Shown: positions 8,888 through 18,010, numbered from the stretch's first letter. The stretch: 64,000 nucleotides of DNA from Larkinella soli (GCF_003703975.1 NZ_QTJY01000001.1:496001-560000); one strand, 5' to 3'. Program-made: numbers and translations. Notes: generated by a model from the sequence alone, not told the origin.

Positions 8888-10039
8888 TTACTTCAAAGCC
8901 GCTAGGACCCGCCGGATCAGCTCGTCGGGGCTGCCCTCATGCCAGCGCCAGACGATCACCAGGTCGTGTTCGGGATCGATCCAGATCAGGTTCGACCCGG
9001 CTCCGATGGCCGCAAAACTGCCGGCCGGGGCGCTGGGCCAGGCCTTTCGTTCGGTGTTCAGCCACCACAGGTAGCCGTAGTCGGGGCCGGCGGGGCCGCG
9101 CGTCACGGCTTCTTTCAGCCAGCCGGAGGAGACGATCTGCCGGTCGGCCCATCGCCCGTTGCGCAGGATAAGGTACCCGAACCGGGCCTCGTCGCGGGTG
9201 CTGATCCAGAGGCCTCCTCCCCACCGCGAGCCTCCGCTGACCGACGACATCCGCCGGCCGTCGATTTCCACCCGGGCGTTCGGATAGGTCACATACTGCC
9301 AGGTGTTCGACGCGCCGATGGGGTCCATGATCTCGTCTTTCAGGACGTTGGGCAGCGGCTTTTTCCAGAGTTCGAGCAGGGACAGCGCCAGCCGGTTGAC
9401 CCGGACGTCGTTGTATTCGTAAAACGATCCGGGTTCCTGGAGCGGACGCGGTTTGCGTTCGCCCCGACCGAAGGCTTCCTTCCCGACAAAATCGTGTTTC
9501 TTACCCCAGAGTTCGCCTTCCCATTCGCTGGTCTGGCGGGCGTGGTGCTCCCAGGTCACCTTTCGGTTCTGCCCGGAGTCGTACCCGCCGTCGTGAATGT
9601 ACCGGGCCACCGGGTCCTTCACGGTTTGGATCATGCCCCGGTCGATGGTGATTCCGAGAATCGTCGACAGGACGCTTTTCGCCACGCTGTAGGTCGGATC
9701 GGGCCGTTGGGTTTCTCCCCATTCGGCCACGATATAGCCATGGCGCAGAATCAGGCCGTTGGTGGCCGCCCGGTCGGACGGAATCGGACCGAGCAGGCTG
9801 CCGAAAATATCCTCTTGCGTCGAGAAGTCCCGGGGCATCTGCTTCGTTTCCTGCTGCCGGGCAAAGGCGACGGCCTCCTGTAGTTTAGTGTTGTCCATAC
9901 CCACCTGGCCCGGCTTTCGCCGTTCCCAGGCATCTCCAGCCGCCGGAAAATAGGGTTGGGTAGCGGGCTGGGCAACCGGCTGGGCGGAAGCGAAAAACCC
10001 GACGAAAAGAAGGCCGGCAATCAGCCGAACGGCACGCAT
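8888..10039 (-). CDS. Secreted beta-lactamase-family serine hydrolase
   Basis: A class-C-beta-lactamase-like (PF00144) serine hydrolase of 383 residues. The ATG at 10039 gives a signal peptide ending FFASAQ; a longer frame extending to 10147 lacks this. The active-site SxxK is S118-V-A-K121 in DPTYSVAKS, and the YxN-like motif is YEYND. Members are esterases, D-aminopeptidases or penicillin-binding-like proteins rather than resistance enzymes in most Bacteroidota. It lies 19 bp downstream of the dienelactone-hydrolase-like gene. The substrate is unknown. Confidence 0.85.
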   Translation of the reverse strand: MRAVRLIAGLLFVGFFASAQPVAQPATQPYFPAAGDAWERRKPGQVGMDNTKLQEAVAFARQQETKQMPRDFSTQEDIFGSLLGPIPSDRAATNGLILRHGYIVAEWGETQRPDPTYSVAKSVLSTILGITIDRGMIQTVKDPVARYIHDGGYDSGQNRKVTWEHHARQTSEWEGELWGKKHDFVGKEAFGRGERKPRPLQEPGSFYEYNDVRVNRLALSLLELWKKPLPNVLKDEIMDPIGASNTWQYVTYPNARVEIDGRRMSSVSGGSRWGGGLWISTRDEARFGYLILRNGRWADRQIVSSGWLKEAVTRGPAGPDYGYLWWLNTERKAWPSAPAGSFAAIGAGSNLIWIDPEHDLVIVWRWHEGSPDELIRRVLAALK

Positions 10040-10058
10040 ACGGTATTGAAATCTAAGG

Positions 10059-10916
10059 TTAAGCCAGATTCTTTTTGAAGAAATTGATGGTTCGCTCCCA
10101 GGCCAGTTTGGCGGCCGCTTCGTTGAAGCGCGTGGGGGCGGTGTCATTATGGAAAGCGTGCTGGGCGCCGTCGTACACGTAAAGTTCGTATTTCACACCG
10201 GCTTTTTTCAGCGCTTCCTCATAGGCCGGAATCCCGGCATTGATGCGCTCATCCATCCCGCCGTAATGCAGTTGAACCGCAGCCTTGATTTTCGGAACAT
10301 CTGCAACGTCCGGCTGGCGTCCGTAAAACGGCACGGCGGCTTTCAGTTCGGGCGAATGCACCGCCAGCTGGTTGGCCATGGCCCCGCCCCAGCAGAACCC
10401 GACCGCTCCGAGTTTGCCGTTGCTGTTCGGGTGATTTTTCAGAAAATCCAGGGCTTTCAGGAAGTTCTGACGGGTTTTGTCCGCATCGAGTTTCCCGAAC
10501 TGTTCGCGCATCTGGGTCTCGTCGGCCGGGGTGCCGCCCGTCGCGGAGAGGGCATCCGGAGCCACCGCCAGAAAACCGGCCAGGGCTACCCGGCGGGTGA
10601 CGTCCTCGATGTGGGGATTCAGGCCCCGGTTTTCGTGGATCACCACCACGGCGCCGTGCTTCGCATTGTCTTTCGGCCGGGCCAGATACCCTTTCATGGC
10701 CGTATCCGTACCGGGGTAGGTGATGCGTTCGGTCACGATCCGGTCGTCCTGGCCGGAGATGGTTTCGGCATGGGCGTAATTCACTTCCAACATCGGAAGA
10801 ATCGCCAGGGCCGCGGCCATGCCGCCGGTCATTTCGGCGAGCCGTTTCAGGAATACATCCCGTTTCAGGGGTTTGTGCGTGTATTCGTCGAAGAGGTTGA
10901 TAATGCGCTGATCCAT
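10059..10916 (-). CDS. Dienelactone hydrolase-family protein
   Basis: A 285-residue alpha/beta hydrolase. The nucleophile is Cys175 in GFCWGG, the acid is probably Asp in YGGMDERIN, and the base is His in AQHAFHND, which is the Cys-Asp-His triad of dienelactone hydrolases (PF01738). Residues 1-55 form an extension with a hydrophobic segment (MAAALAILPML) and AHA, so it may be exported, possibly by Tat or Sec. In E. coli and other bacteria such proteins are often general carboxymethylene hydrolases. It sits between the sugar permease gene and the serine hydrolase on the same strand. Confidence 0.88.
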   Translation of the reverse strand: MDQRIINLFDEYTHKPLKRDVFLKRLAEMTGGMAAALAILPMLEVNYAHAETISGQDDRIVTERITYPGTDTAMKGYLARPKDNAKHGAVVVIHENRGLNPHIEDVTRRVALAGFLAVAPDALSATGGTPADETQMREQFGKLDADKTRQNFLKALDFLKNHPNSNGKLGAVGFCWGGAMANQLAVHSPELKAAVPFYGRQPDVADVPKIKAAVQLHYGGMDERINAGIPAYEEALKKAGVKYELYVYDGAQHAFHNDTAPTRFNEAAAKLAWERTINFFKKNLA

Positions 10917-10940
10917 AAACGTATCGGTTTTAGGGTTTGG

Positions 10941-12215
10941 TTATTTCACCTTATACAGGCGGGCACCGAAGAGGAAAATGACAAGGTAACAAATGATCGG
11001 CAGGTAGTAGGCGGCCGCCACGTCGCGGTCGGCCACCAGGCCCATCACCGGCGGAAAGAGGGCGCCCCCGACCACCCCCATCACGATGAAGGAGGAAGCC
11101 TGCTGCGTATGCGGCCCCAGGCCCTTCAGCCCGAGACTGAAAATGGTGGGAAACATGATGCTGAAGAAGAAATTCAGCAGGATCAGGGCGACGAATGACG
11201 GCCAGCCGAGGTCCTGGGTGATAATCAGGCACATGGTAATGCTGCCGAGGGCAAAAGCCGCCAGCAGTCGGTTCGGGGCGATGAACCGCATCAGGAAAGT
11301 CCCGACGAAACGGCCCACCATCATCATCACCATGCTGAAAGCAAAGTAATAGGCGGCTTTTTCGGCCGTAAAATTCATTTTCTCGACGCCGTAATTGATA
11401 AAGAACGCCCAGGTGCCGCCCTGTGCGGCCACGTTGAAAAGCTGGGCGACGGCGGCCCAGATGAAATGGGTATGCTGGAAGAGGGATTTGGGCTGTTTCA
11501 GTACGGCCGGGTCGGTCGGGACCGCATAGGCGTCGGCTTCGGCCGGAACCGGATCCACGGCGTGGGCGTCCTGCACCGGGGGTACCTTCACGAAGGAGAA
11601 GGCCGCGGCTATGGCGATGATCAGCCCTCCGATGATGACATACAGCATCTTGACCGACTCCAGGTCGTTGGAGTGTTCCTGCCCGGCCCGGAGGATGAAA
11701 TACCCGCCGATGACCGGTCCGATGACGGCTCCCAGCCCGTTAAAAGACTGGGCGAAATTGATGCGCTGGTCGCTCGTACGCTGGTCGCCGAGGCCCGCCA
11801 CGAACGGGTGAGCAACGGTTTCCAGCGTCGCCAGCCCGCAGGCCAGAATGAACAGGGCAATGCGGAAGAAACCGAAAGAGGCCGCATTGGCCGCCGGAAC
11901 GAACAGAAAAGCACCGAGGGCATAGAGGGTCAGGCCCAGCAAAACACCGTTTTTGTACCCGAACCGCTTCATGAACAGCCCGGCCGGAATTCCCATGACC
12001 GCATAGGCCCCGAAAATTGAAAACTGCACCAGGCCGGATTCCGCCTTGGAGACGTGAAGGACGCTTTGAAAATGCCGGTTCAGGACGTCGCCCATCGTGA
12101 TGGCGATGCCCCAGAGCATAAACAGGGAGGTGACGAACACCAGGGTAAGGATGTACTTTTTCTCGGTGAAGGGAGCTTGGGTTGCAGAAGCTGCCTGGGT
12201 CGTCGGCTGCGCCAT
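10941..12215 (-). CDS. MFS sugar permease, FHS family (L-fucose permease-like)
   Basis: A 424-residue, twelve-helix major facilitator of the fucose-galactose-glucose:H+ symporter family. The N-terminal TM pair with FMLWGIAITMGDVLNRHFQ and the RINFAQSFNGLGAVIGPVIGG segment are typical. The loop between the halves (about residues 200-240) is polar. It probably imports a hexose with protons across the inner membrane; whether fucose, galactose or glucose cannot be decided by eye. It is the first gene of the minus-strand run and ends 24 bp before the dienelactone-hydrolase-like gene. Confidence 0.88.
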   Translation of the reverse strand: MAQPTTQAASATQAPFTEKKYILTLVFVTSLFMLWGIAITMGDVLNRHFQSVLHVSKAESGLVQFSIFGAYAVMGIPAGLFMKRFGYKNGVLLGLTLYALGAFLFVPAANAASFGFFRIALFILACGLATLETVAHPFVAGLGDQRTSDQRINFAQSFNGLGAVIGPVIGGYFILRAGQEHSNDLESVKMLYVIIGGLIIAIAAAFSFVKVPPVQDAHAVDPVPAEADAYAVPTDPAVLKQPKSLFQHTHFIWAAVAQLFNVAAQGGTWAFFINYGVEKMNFTAEKAAYYFAFSMVMMMVGRFVGTFLMRFIAPNRLLAAFALGSITMCLIITQDLGWPSFVALILLNFFFSIMFPTIFSLGLKGLGPHTQQASSFIVMGVVGGALFPPVMGLVADRDVAAAYYLPIICYLVIFLFGARLYKVK

Positions 12216-12370
12216 GAATGCTGGGTCAGGTTAAATGAAACTGGAAATTTCCCGAAGGTAACAGACCTCCGTTGTAAAATGAAATTCGGAACCGGTTCGG
12301 GCCTACCAAAGCCATTTTAACCGCAAATCAGTTTACCCATCATCAGGCTCAATCAAACCTGAACGAACGT

Positions 12371-12835
12371 ATGGAAATTTCGGATGTCAATACCAAACCG
12401 GTTCAGTCGCTGGCCAGCGGGCTGGCCGGCGCCCTGGCCCTGACGCTGGTTCACGAAACGGCCCGGCGGTTTATCCCGGAAGCGCCCCGCGCCGACCTGC
12501 TGGGGATGCGCGCCATTGCAAAAATTATGGAGAGTGCCGGCCAGAAGCCGCCGGCCGACGACGAGCTGCATACCCTGGCACTGGCCGGTGACGTGGTTTC
12601 CAATGCCGCCTATTATAGTCTGGTCGGGCTGGCCCGCGATCAGGACACGCGGCTGGTCGGGTCCGCGCTGGGGGCGCTGGCGGGGCTGGGGGCGGTTCTT
12701 CTGCCGGGACCGATGGGACTGGGAAAGGCGCCCAGCGCCCGGACGCCCGCCACCGTCGCCATGACCATCGGATGGTATTTTATCGGCGGTCTGGCGGCCG
12801 GAAGTCTGCTGCATTGGTGGCGTAAACAGGCCTGA
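12371..12835 (+). CDS. Small glycine/alanine-rich membrane protein, unknown
   Basis: A 154-residue protein with several hydrophobic stretches rich in Gly, Ala and Leu: SLASGLAGALALTLVHE near the N-terminus, LVGSALGALAGLGAVLLPGP in the middle and TIGWYFIGGLAAGSLLHWW at the C-terminus. A soluble helical stretch with MRAIAKIMESAGQ lies between the first two. I recognise no named family. It ends 11 bp before the stop of the convergent DEAD-box gene. Codon use is like the neighbours, so it is likely real. Confidence 0.65.
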   Translation: MEISDVNTKPVQSLASGLAGALALTLVHETARRFIPEAPRADLLGMRAIAKIMESAGQKPPADDELHTLALAGDVVSNAAYYSLVGLARDQDTRLVGSALGALAGLGAVLLPGPMGLGKAPSARTPATVAMTIGWYFIGGLAAGSLLHWWRKQA

Positions 12836-12839
12836 GTTC

Positions 12840-12860
12840 GTGCGGGTCAGGAACCCGCAC
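12840..12860. terminator. Hairpin at a convergent junction
   Basis: GTGCGGGT-N5-ACCCGCAC lies between and across the stops of two converging genes. It has no T-run, so it may be only a weak bidirectional terminator. Confidence 0.3.
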
Positions 12861-14103
12861 GCTCCGTTCCTCCTCCCCCTTTGGTCCGACGGGCCGAGGG
12901 TCTTCTCCGGTTGTCGCGACGGTTTCGCTGGGGCTGCTGCTTGTCGCTCCGGGCCGGGTTGTACGACATGGTCTCTCCCAGCTGGGGAGGCAGCGTTACC
13001 TTCGTAACGGTCTGTCCGATCAGCTTTTCGATCATCGCAAACTTTCGGTGTTCGGTTTCGCCGATGAAGGTGTAGGCAATGCCGTCGGTTTCGGCGCGGG
13101 CCGTGCGGCCGATGCGGTGGACGTAATCCTCCCCGTCGTGGGGAACGTCGTAGTTGATGACGAGGTCGATGTTGTCGATGTCGATGCCCCGGGACAGAAT
13201 GTCCGTGGCTACCAGAATCTTCAGCTGACGGCTCCGGAAGGCGCCCAGCACCCGCTCGCGCTCGGCCTGCTCCAGGTCGGAGTGGATGGCCTCGGCCAGA
13301 AAACCCGACTCCTTCAGCTCCCGGGCCAGATGCTTCACATTCTCCTTCCGCGAGCAGAAGACGAGAACGGACGGAAAGTTATGGGACTTCAGCAGGTGTT
13401 TGACGAGAGGCACCTTCTGCTTGTTATAGACCACGAAAGCTTCCTGCACGATCTTGGCCGGCGGTTTCGACAGCGAGAGGGTGATTTCTTCCGGCTGGTT
13501 CAGAATCTTACGGGCCAGCTCGCGGATCTTCGGCGGCATGGTGGCCGACAGCAGCAGGCTTTGCCGTTTGGTGGGCAGGAACGAGATGATCTTGATGATA
13601 TCTCCGTAAAAACCCATGTCGAGCATCCGGTCGGCCTCGTCGAGGATCAGAAACTGGAGCCGGTCGATGTTGACGTACCCCATGTTGAGGTGGCTGATCA
13701 TCCGGCCCGGCGTGCAGATCACGATGTCCGCACCGGACGAAAGGGCCTGTCGCTCCGTGCTGAAAGAGGCTCCGTCGCCCCCGCCGTAGACCGCAATGGA
13801 ACTGACCGAGGTAAAGTAGGAGAACCCTTCCAGGTTCTGGGCGATCTGTATGGCCAGCTCCCGGGTCGGCACGATCACCAGCGCCTTAATGTGGTCATCG
13901 GGGTTGCCGGTGGTGATTTTCTGGAGGATGGGTAACAGATAGGAAGCCGTTTTCCCCGTTCCGGTCTGGGCCGATACGATCAGGTCTTTTCCGGCTAAAA
14001 TAAGAGGTACGACTTGCTCTTGTACGGGCGTGGGCGTATCATAATTCATGGCGTCGATGCCGTCCATCAGGCGGTCACTGAAGCCAAAGTCTGAGAATTT
14101 CAA
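12847..14103 (-). CDS. DEAD-box ATP-dependent RNA helicase
   Basis: A 418-residue RNA helicase, probably in ribosome assembly or RNA turnover. The Q-motif region is TPTPVQEQVVP, followed by AQTGTGKTA (Walker A), PTRELA, DEAD (LDEADRMLD), SAT (LLLSATMP), and HRIGRTAR near the end of domain 2. A basic, Arg/Gly-rich tail (QQPQRNRRDNRRRPSARR) follows. The frame begins at TTG reading MKFSDFGFSD, the conserved N-terminus of this group, and an in-frame stop lies three codons upstream, so TTG is the likely start. An internal ATG twelve codons later would cut the conserved N-terminus. Confidence 0.92.
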   Translation of the reverse strand: MKFSDFGFSDRLMDGIDAMNYDTPTPVQEQVVPLILAGKDLIVSAQTGTGKTASYLLPILQKITTGNPDDHIKALVIVPTRELAIQIAQNLEGFSYFTSVSSIAVYGGGDGASFSTERQALSSGADIVICTPGRMISHLNMGYVNIDRLQFLILDEADRMLDMGFYGDIIKIISFLPTKRQSLLLSATMPPKIRELARKILNQPEEITLSLSKPPAKIVQEAFVVYNKQKVPLVKHLLKSHNFPSVLVFCSRKENVKHLARELKESGFLAEAIHSDLEQAERERVLGAFRSRQLKILVATDILSRGIDIDNIDLVINYDVPHDGEDYVHRIGRTARAETDGIAYTFIGETEHRKFAMIEKLIGQTVTKVTLPPQLGETMSYNPARSDKQQPQRNRRDNRRRPSARRTKGGGGTERAGS

Positions 14104-14276
14104 GCGGTTTTACTGTAGGTTATGTGATCAATCTGTCAATATAACACCATAAACCGGACAAATGCAAGTGTCCGGCCCGGGCACCGGCCTTTGTCCGGAA
14201 TGCGGAATGGGCCGGAAGCCCAATTCGGAAGGTGGAATTCCCTCAAACCGGCCGGTTTCCGGAATGTGGAAGCGGT

Positions 14277-15200
14277 TTAGACCCCCTCTGCCAGTTTTTT
14301 CATTTTTTCGAGGCCGGTCTTCGCCACCGTCAGGGCGTCCTGGGCGTAATAGGTCTTGTTGAACAGCTCCAGCGAGAGGACGACGGTCTTTCCCGGGGTT
14401 TTGATGGTTTTCAGCGTCTCCCGGATCGGGGCCACCCCATCGCCCGGATAAACCCGGTCGGCATCCACGATGGTTTCGCGGGGCGGGTTGGTCGGGTAAT
14501 CGTTCAGGTGGAAGATGTCCATCGCCGGCTTCCCGACAAACTGAAGGCTGGCCGGGCTGGAACCGCCTTTGTAGAGGTGGTAGATGTCCAGCAGGACGCG
14601 GGCGGAGGGATGGCCGCTCTCCAGCGCCACATACATGACCTCGCTGAGTTTGCTCAGGTTTTTGGAGAAACCCCACAATTCCAGCTGTGGCACCACGCCG
14701 GTCCGGTCGCCCAGTTCAAGGATGGCCCGGTACCGTTCGGCGGCTTTTTTCAGGTCCAGGCCGGCGCCCTGGGTGGCGCCCATGGGCGGGGCCGCGATCC
14801 GTTTGCAGCCGATCTGGGCCAGCAGTTCCATCTCCTGCTTCAGCTGGTCGAGTCCTTTGGTCCGGGCCGCGTCGTCGTCGACCACCCACTGGGCAAAGCC
14901 GATGGCGTCCTCCACGGTTAGACCCAGGTCTTTCAACCGGTTGCGGGCATCGGCGACGGTTCCGCCGTTCTTAAGGTATTCCTGCAGGGAATTGATCCAG
15001 ATTTCGACCGAGCGAAAACCGGCTTTGGAGGCCGTTTCCAGCTCTTTAACAAAGCCCAGGTTCTGCCCCCGGATGGTGCTTACGTTCAGACAGTAGGTAA
15101 AGGCAGGTGGAGCGGCAGGGGCGGCAGCCATGGCGGTAGCGGGCAATAACGCGCTCCCGGCCGTAGCGCCGAGGGCCGCAAAAGATTGACGACGGTTCAT
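14277..15200 (-). CDS. Tat-exported sugar phosphate isomerase/epimerase-like protein
   Basis: The N-terminus MNRRQSFAALGATAG is a twin-arginine signal, followed by an Ala-rich hydrophobic stretch ending TAMAAA. The remaining 280 residues match the xylose-isomerase-like TIM barrel (AP_endonuc_2) pattern, with VEIWINSLQEYLKNG, ELWGFSKNLSKL, LLDIYHLYKGG and DIFHLNDYPTN as likely metal/substrate-binding strands. Such secreted barrels are common in Bacteroidota sugar-utilisation loci, but the substrate is unknown. A longer reading frame extends upstream, but the ATG at 15200 gives the clean signal. Confidence 0.85.
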   Translation of the reverse strand: MNRRQSFAALGATAGSALLPATAMAAAPAAPPAFTYCLNVSTIRGQNLGFVKELETASKAGFRSVEIWINSLQEYLKNGGTVADARNRLKDLGLTVEDAIGFAQWVVDDDAARTKGLDQLKQEMELLAQIGCKRIAAPPMGATQGAGLDLKKAAERYRAILELGDRTGVVPQLELWGFSKNLSKLSEVMYVALESGHPSARVLLDIYHLYKGGSSPASLQFVGKPAMDIFHLNDYPTNPPRETIVDADRVYPGDGVAPIRETLKTIKTPGKTVVLSLELFNKTYYAQDALTVAKTGLEKMKKLAEGV

Positions 15201-15287
15201 GAAAATCAGGAATAGGAACGATTCAGGGCGTAAAATACGGATTTCCCGGAATTTGCCGTTCACTTTCGGCAAAATGCCCGGTTTCCG

Positions 15288-15563
15288 TCAGAATCTCTCG
15301 ACTTCGAAACTTTCATATGCCTGAAGCGGAGCCTGGGCTACCTCCAGCCCGCTCACCTGCGCCCGGGGCGGTCCGATGCGGCACCAGTCGAGGAAGGTCT
15401 CCAGTTGATCGGACTCGCCTTCGACTTCGATCAGCACCGTACCGTCGAGTTCGTTCCGGACCCGGCCCGTCAGACCGAGTTCGAGCGCCGTCTGCCGGGT
15501 CGACTGCCGGAAAAAGACGCCCTGGACTTTTCCGAAAACGCGAATGGTCAGGTGTTTTTTCAT
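15288..15563 (-). CDS. acyP: Acylphosphatase
   Basis: A 91-residue protein of the acylphosphatase family, which hydrolyses carboxyl-phosphate bonds. The signature GKVQGVFFRQSTRQTA includes the catalytic Arg19, and RVRNELDGTV includes the catalytic Asn37. The usual length of the family is about 90-100 residues, so it is complete. It is the cytoplasmic single-domain form. It lies 47 bp downstream of the EamA transporter gene on the same strand. Confidence 0.93.
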   Translation of the reverse strand: MKKHLTIRVFGKVQGVFFRQSTRQTALELGLTGRVRNELDGTVLIEVEGESDQLETFLDWCRIGPPRAQVSGLEVAQAPLQAYESFEVERF

Positions 15564-15610
15564 GAAAGTAAAAACGTATAGATGTTAGCGTAAACGGTAC
15601 ACGGTTCGGC

Positions 15611-16531
15611 TCAGGGTTGCCCGCTATCCTGAAAAAGGCCGGCCAGCTCCTGCCAGGAAATCAGGCCGATGGCCAGTAGAGCCAGCACCAGCCCCACTTT
15701 ATTGATCGGCAGCAGCTGCTCTCTGAACCAGATCCGGGCTACCAGGGCCGAACAGAGGATGACCCCAATGTTATAAAGCGGATACACGAAAGCACCGTTC
15801 CCGCCAAATTGCGACAGGGCCAGAATCAGGGTATAAAAACTGAGAAAATTGGGCACCCCCAGCGTCAGGGCGCCGATCAGATTCCGGCCTTCCAGCTTCT
15901 CCTTTCCCTGGATCAGCCGGATCAGAAGGAGCAGCAGGCCCGCCGAAATAGCCCCCAGGACCATGGTGAGCGTCACCACCAGCGTCCGGTCGCCGGACTG
16001 GATATACCGGATGTTCATGTAGTTGATCATCGTGTTCGTGATGCCGTACATGGCGAAAACGGCCAGCGGCAGCAGAAGGTCCGGACCGGAAACCCGGCCC
16101 GACCTCGCTTCCTCCTTTTTGAAGGTACTCAGGCCGACGGCCACCAGCGCCAGGATCAGGCCGGAATAGTTCAGCAGGTCGAACGCCTTTCCGCCGGTGC
16201 CGAAAACGAAGAGGCTGAACGTCACCGGAATGACGAGCGACATATTGTTGGCCAGGGACGTTGCCGTGATGCCCATCCGCTGGGTGGAGGCACCGGACAG
16301 CATGAAGGTGATGATGAAGCCCACCCCGAGGGCCAGGGCCAGCCAGGTCCAGGTCTGGCCGAAATCGATGGAAAACGACTGCCCGGCCGGCAGCAGCGCC
16401 AGTCCGGTCAGGAAACAGACGGGGTAATTGAAAACGATGGCCTGAAAGGTATTGACCCCGAAGCGGGGAAACAGGCGGAAATTCAGTAGGAGAAGAACGG
16501 ATAACAGGACGCTCAACAGCAGAAACAGCAT
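15611..16531 (-). CDS. EamA/DMT-family transporter
   Basis: A 306-residue polytopic protein with about ten transmembrane segments arranged as two EamA halves: FLLLSVLLSVLLLLNFRLF at the start and LILALSQFGGNGAFVYPLYNIGVILCSALVARIWFREQL near the end. The conserved tail FREQLLPINKVGLVLALLAIGLI is typical for EamA. The substrate cannot be predicted. It is upstream of the acylphosphatase gene and divergent from the GAF gene. Confidence 0.85.
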   Translation of the reverse strand: MLFLLLSVLLSVLLLLNFRLFPRFGVNTFQAIVFNYPVCFLTGLALLPAGQSFSIDFGQTWTWLALALGVGFIITFMLSGASTQRMGITATSLANNMSLVIPVTFSLFVFGTGGKAFDLLNYSGLILALVAVGLSTFKKEEARSGRVSGPDLLLPLAVFAMYGITNTMINYMNIRYIQSGDRTLVVTLTMVLGAISAGLLLLLIRLIQGKEKLEGRNLIGALTLGVPNFLSFYTLILALSQFGGNGAFVYPLYNIGVILCSALVARIWFREQLLPINKVGLVLALLAIGLISWQELAGLFQDSGQP

Positions 16532-16657
16532 TATCGGGACAGGTTCGGGTGGCGGATTAATACTATTTTAATGAACGTCGGAAGGAGTTTAATTGACGTT
16601 TAATCAGGTGACTGCAACTTATTCCCATCTTTACAAAACCAAATATCTGCCTGCCGT

Positions 16658-17386
16658 ATGAAAGCTGCTCCCCTGCCTGATAATGAACCCGAACGACTGA
16701 AAGCCTTACAGGATTACCACCTGCTGGACACACTCCCTGAAGAGGTTTTCGACGAAATTACCCGCATCGCCACCGAAATCTGCCGGACTCCGATCTCCCT
16801 CATCAGCCTGGTCGATGAAAACCGGCAGTGGTTCAAATCCAGACAGCGGCTGAAAGCCGAGGAAACTCCCCGCGACCAGTCCTTCTGCGCTCATGCCATC
16901 CTCGATCCCGACAAGGTGATGGTCGTGTCCGACGCCCGGCAGGACGAGCGGTTTTTCGACAACCCGCTGACCACGGGCTACCCCAACGTGGTTTTTTACG
17001 CCGGCGCCCCGCTGCTCGATTCCGAAGGCCACGCCCTGGGGTCACTCTGCGTCATCGACAACCGGCCCCGCACACTGACCGAAAACCAGCTACTTTCGCT
17101 CAAATCCCTCGCCAAACTGGTGATGGCGCATTTTGAGTTACGTAAAAAGCAAATGGAGCTGCTAAAGAAACAACAGGAACTGGACGAAGCCAACCGGATC
17201 AAAAATAATTTTAAGTTTTTCCTCATCAACCACCTGAATCCCACCCTCCGGACCATGGAGGATCAGATTGAAGGGCTTTTTTCGTCGGATCCGGCGCCGG
17301 AACAGATGGCCCGGGTCCGTTCCCTTAAAGAATCCGGGAATGAACTCAAAACCGCCGTCGAAAACCTGATGATTGAAAAACAATAA
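16658..17386 (+). CDS. GAF-domain protein with an orphan histidine-kinase-like H-box helix
   Basis: Residues 25-160 form a GAF domain (LISLVDENRQWFKS, FYAGAPL, LGSLCVID), the common sensor type. A helical stretch (about 158-185) leads into NNFKFFLINHLNPTLRTME, which resembles a histidine-kinase dimerisation/phosphoacceptor helix, with His192 in the H-box position. The protein then stops after 50 more residues and has no HATPase domain. It may be a phosphotransfer partner or a degraded kinase. It precedes the SGNH hydrolase gene by 30 bp. Confidence 0.8.
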   Translation: MKAAPLPDNEPERLKALQDYHLLDTLPEEVFDEITRIATEICRTPISLISLVDENRQWFKSRQRLKAEETPRDQSFCAHAILDPDKVMVVSDARQDERFFDNPLTTGYPNVVFYAGAPLLDSEGHALGSLCVIDNRPRTLTENQLLSLKSLAKLVMAHFELRKKQMELLKKQQELDEANRIKNNFKFFLINHLNPTLRTMEDQIEGLFSSDPAPEQMARVRSLKESGNELKTAVENLMIEKQ

Positions 17387-17388
17387 TG

Positions 17389-17396
17389 TAGTTTTG
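17389..17396 (+). promoter_or_regulatory. -7 box before the SGNH hydrolase gene
   Basis: TAGTTTTG matches the Bacteroidota -7 consensus TAnnTTTG exactly, 20 bp before the ATG at 17417. A convincing -33 box at the right distance is not visible. Confidence 0.35.
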
Positions 17397-17416
17397 TCCG
17401 ATTTTTGACAGACTAC

Positions 17417-18010
17417 ATGATTTGGTACGAAGAAGAAGTTAAAGGCCTTGAATTGAAAATCAGGGAGCTGCCCGCCACGGCTCATCGGACGGTATTTTAC
17501 GGCAGTTCCTCGATTCGGTTGTGGGAAACGCTGGCGCACGATTTTCCCGACCGGCACACCCTGAATCTCGGTTTCGGCGGTTCGACGCTGGCGGCCTGCA
17601 GCTGGTTTTACGAACGGCTGGTCCTTCCGGCACGGCCCCGGACCATCGTCTTCTACGCCGGCGACAACGATCTGGGCGACGGCCGCCATGCCGAAGAAGT
17701 ATACCTGTTTTTCTGCGCGCTGATGGCCCGGGTGCAGCAGACCCTCCCCGACGTCCCGCTGACGTTCATGTCCATCAAACCCAGCCCCGCCCGCTGGAAC
17801 ATCATCGACCGGATCCGGTTCGCCAACTTCCTCATCCGGCAGAAAATCGAAGCTACGCCCGGCTTCCGGTTCATCGACGTTCATACCCCCATGCTCGATT
17901 CGCACGGCCGTCCCCGACGCGACCTGTTCGATACCGACGGTTTGCACCTGAGTCCCAGAGGGTACGCGCTCTGGAAGCAGGTCCTCGCTTCCAGCCCCGA
18001 AATTTTTTAA
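17417..18010 (+). CDS. SGNH/GDSL-type hydrolase
   Basis: A cytoplasmic esterase of about 197 residues. The blocks are FYGSSSI (the first Ser after Gly is the nucleophile), LGFGGSTL (oxyanion Gly), GDNDLGDG (Asn) and DGLHLSPRG (catalytic Asp and His). The ATG reading MIWYEEEVKG is used; a TTG four codons earlier is possible. There is no signal peptide. It is followed by a 73-bp gap and the esterase-D-like gene. The substrate is unknown; many relatives are thioesterases or acylhydrolases. Confidence 0.85.
   Translation: MIWYEEEVKGLELKIRELPATAHRTVFYGSSSIRLWETLAHDFPDRHTLNLGFGGSTLAACSWFYERLVLPARPRTIVFYAGDNDLGDGRHAEEVYLFFCALMARVQQTLPDVPLTFMSIKPSPARWNIIDRIRFANFLIRQKIEATPGFRFIDVHTPMLDSHGRPRRDLFDTDGLHLSPRGYALWKQVLASSPEIF

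Noticed and set aside
14104-14276. Repeated CCGG/TCCGG motifs upstream of the DEAD-box gene
   Set aside because: They form only short hairpins (CCGGACA / TGTCCGG) and no conserved element could be recognised; likely the end region of the isomerase transcript.
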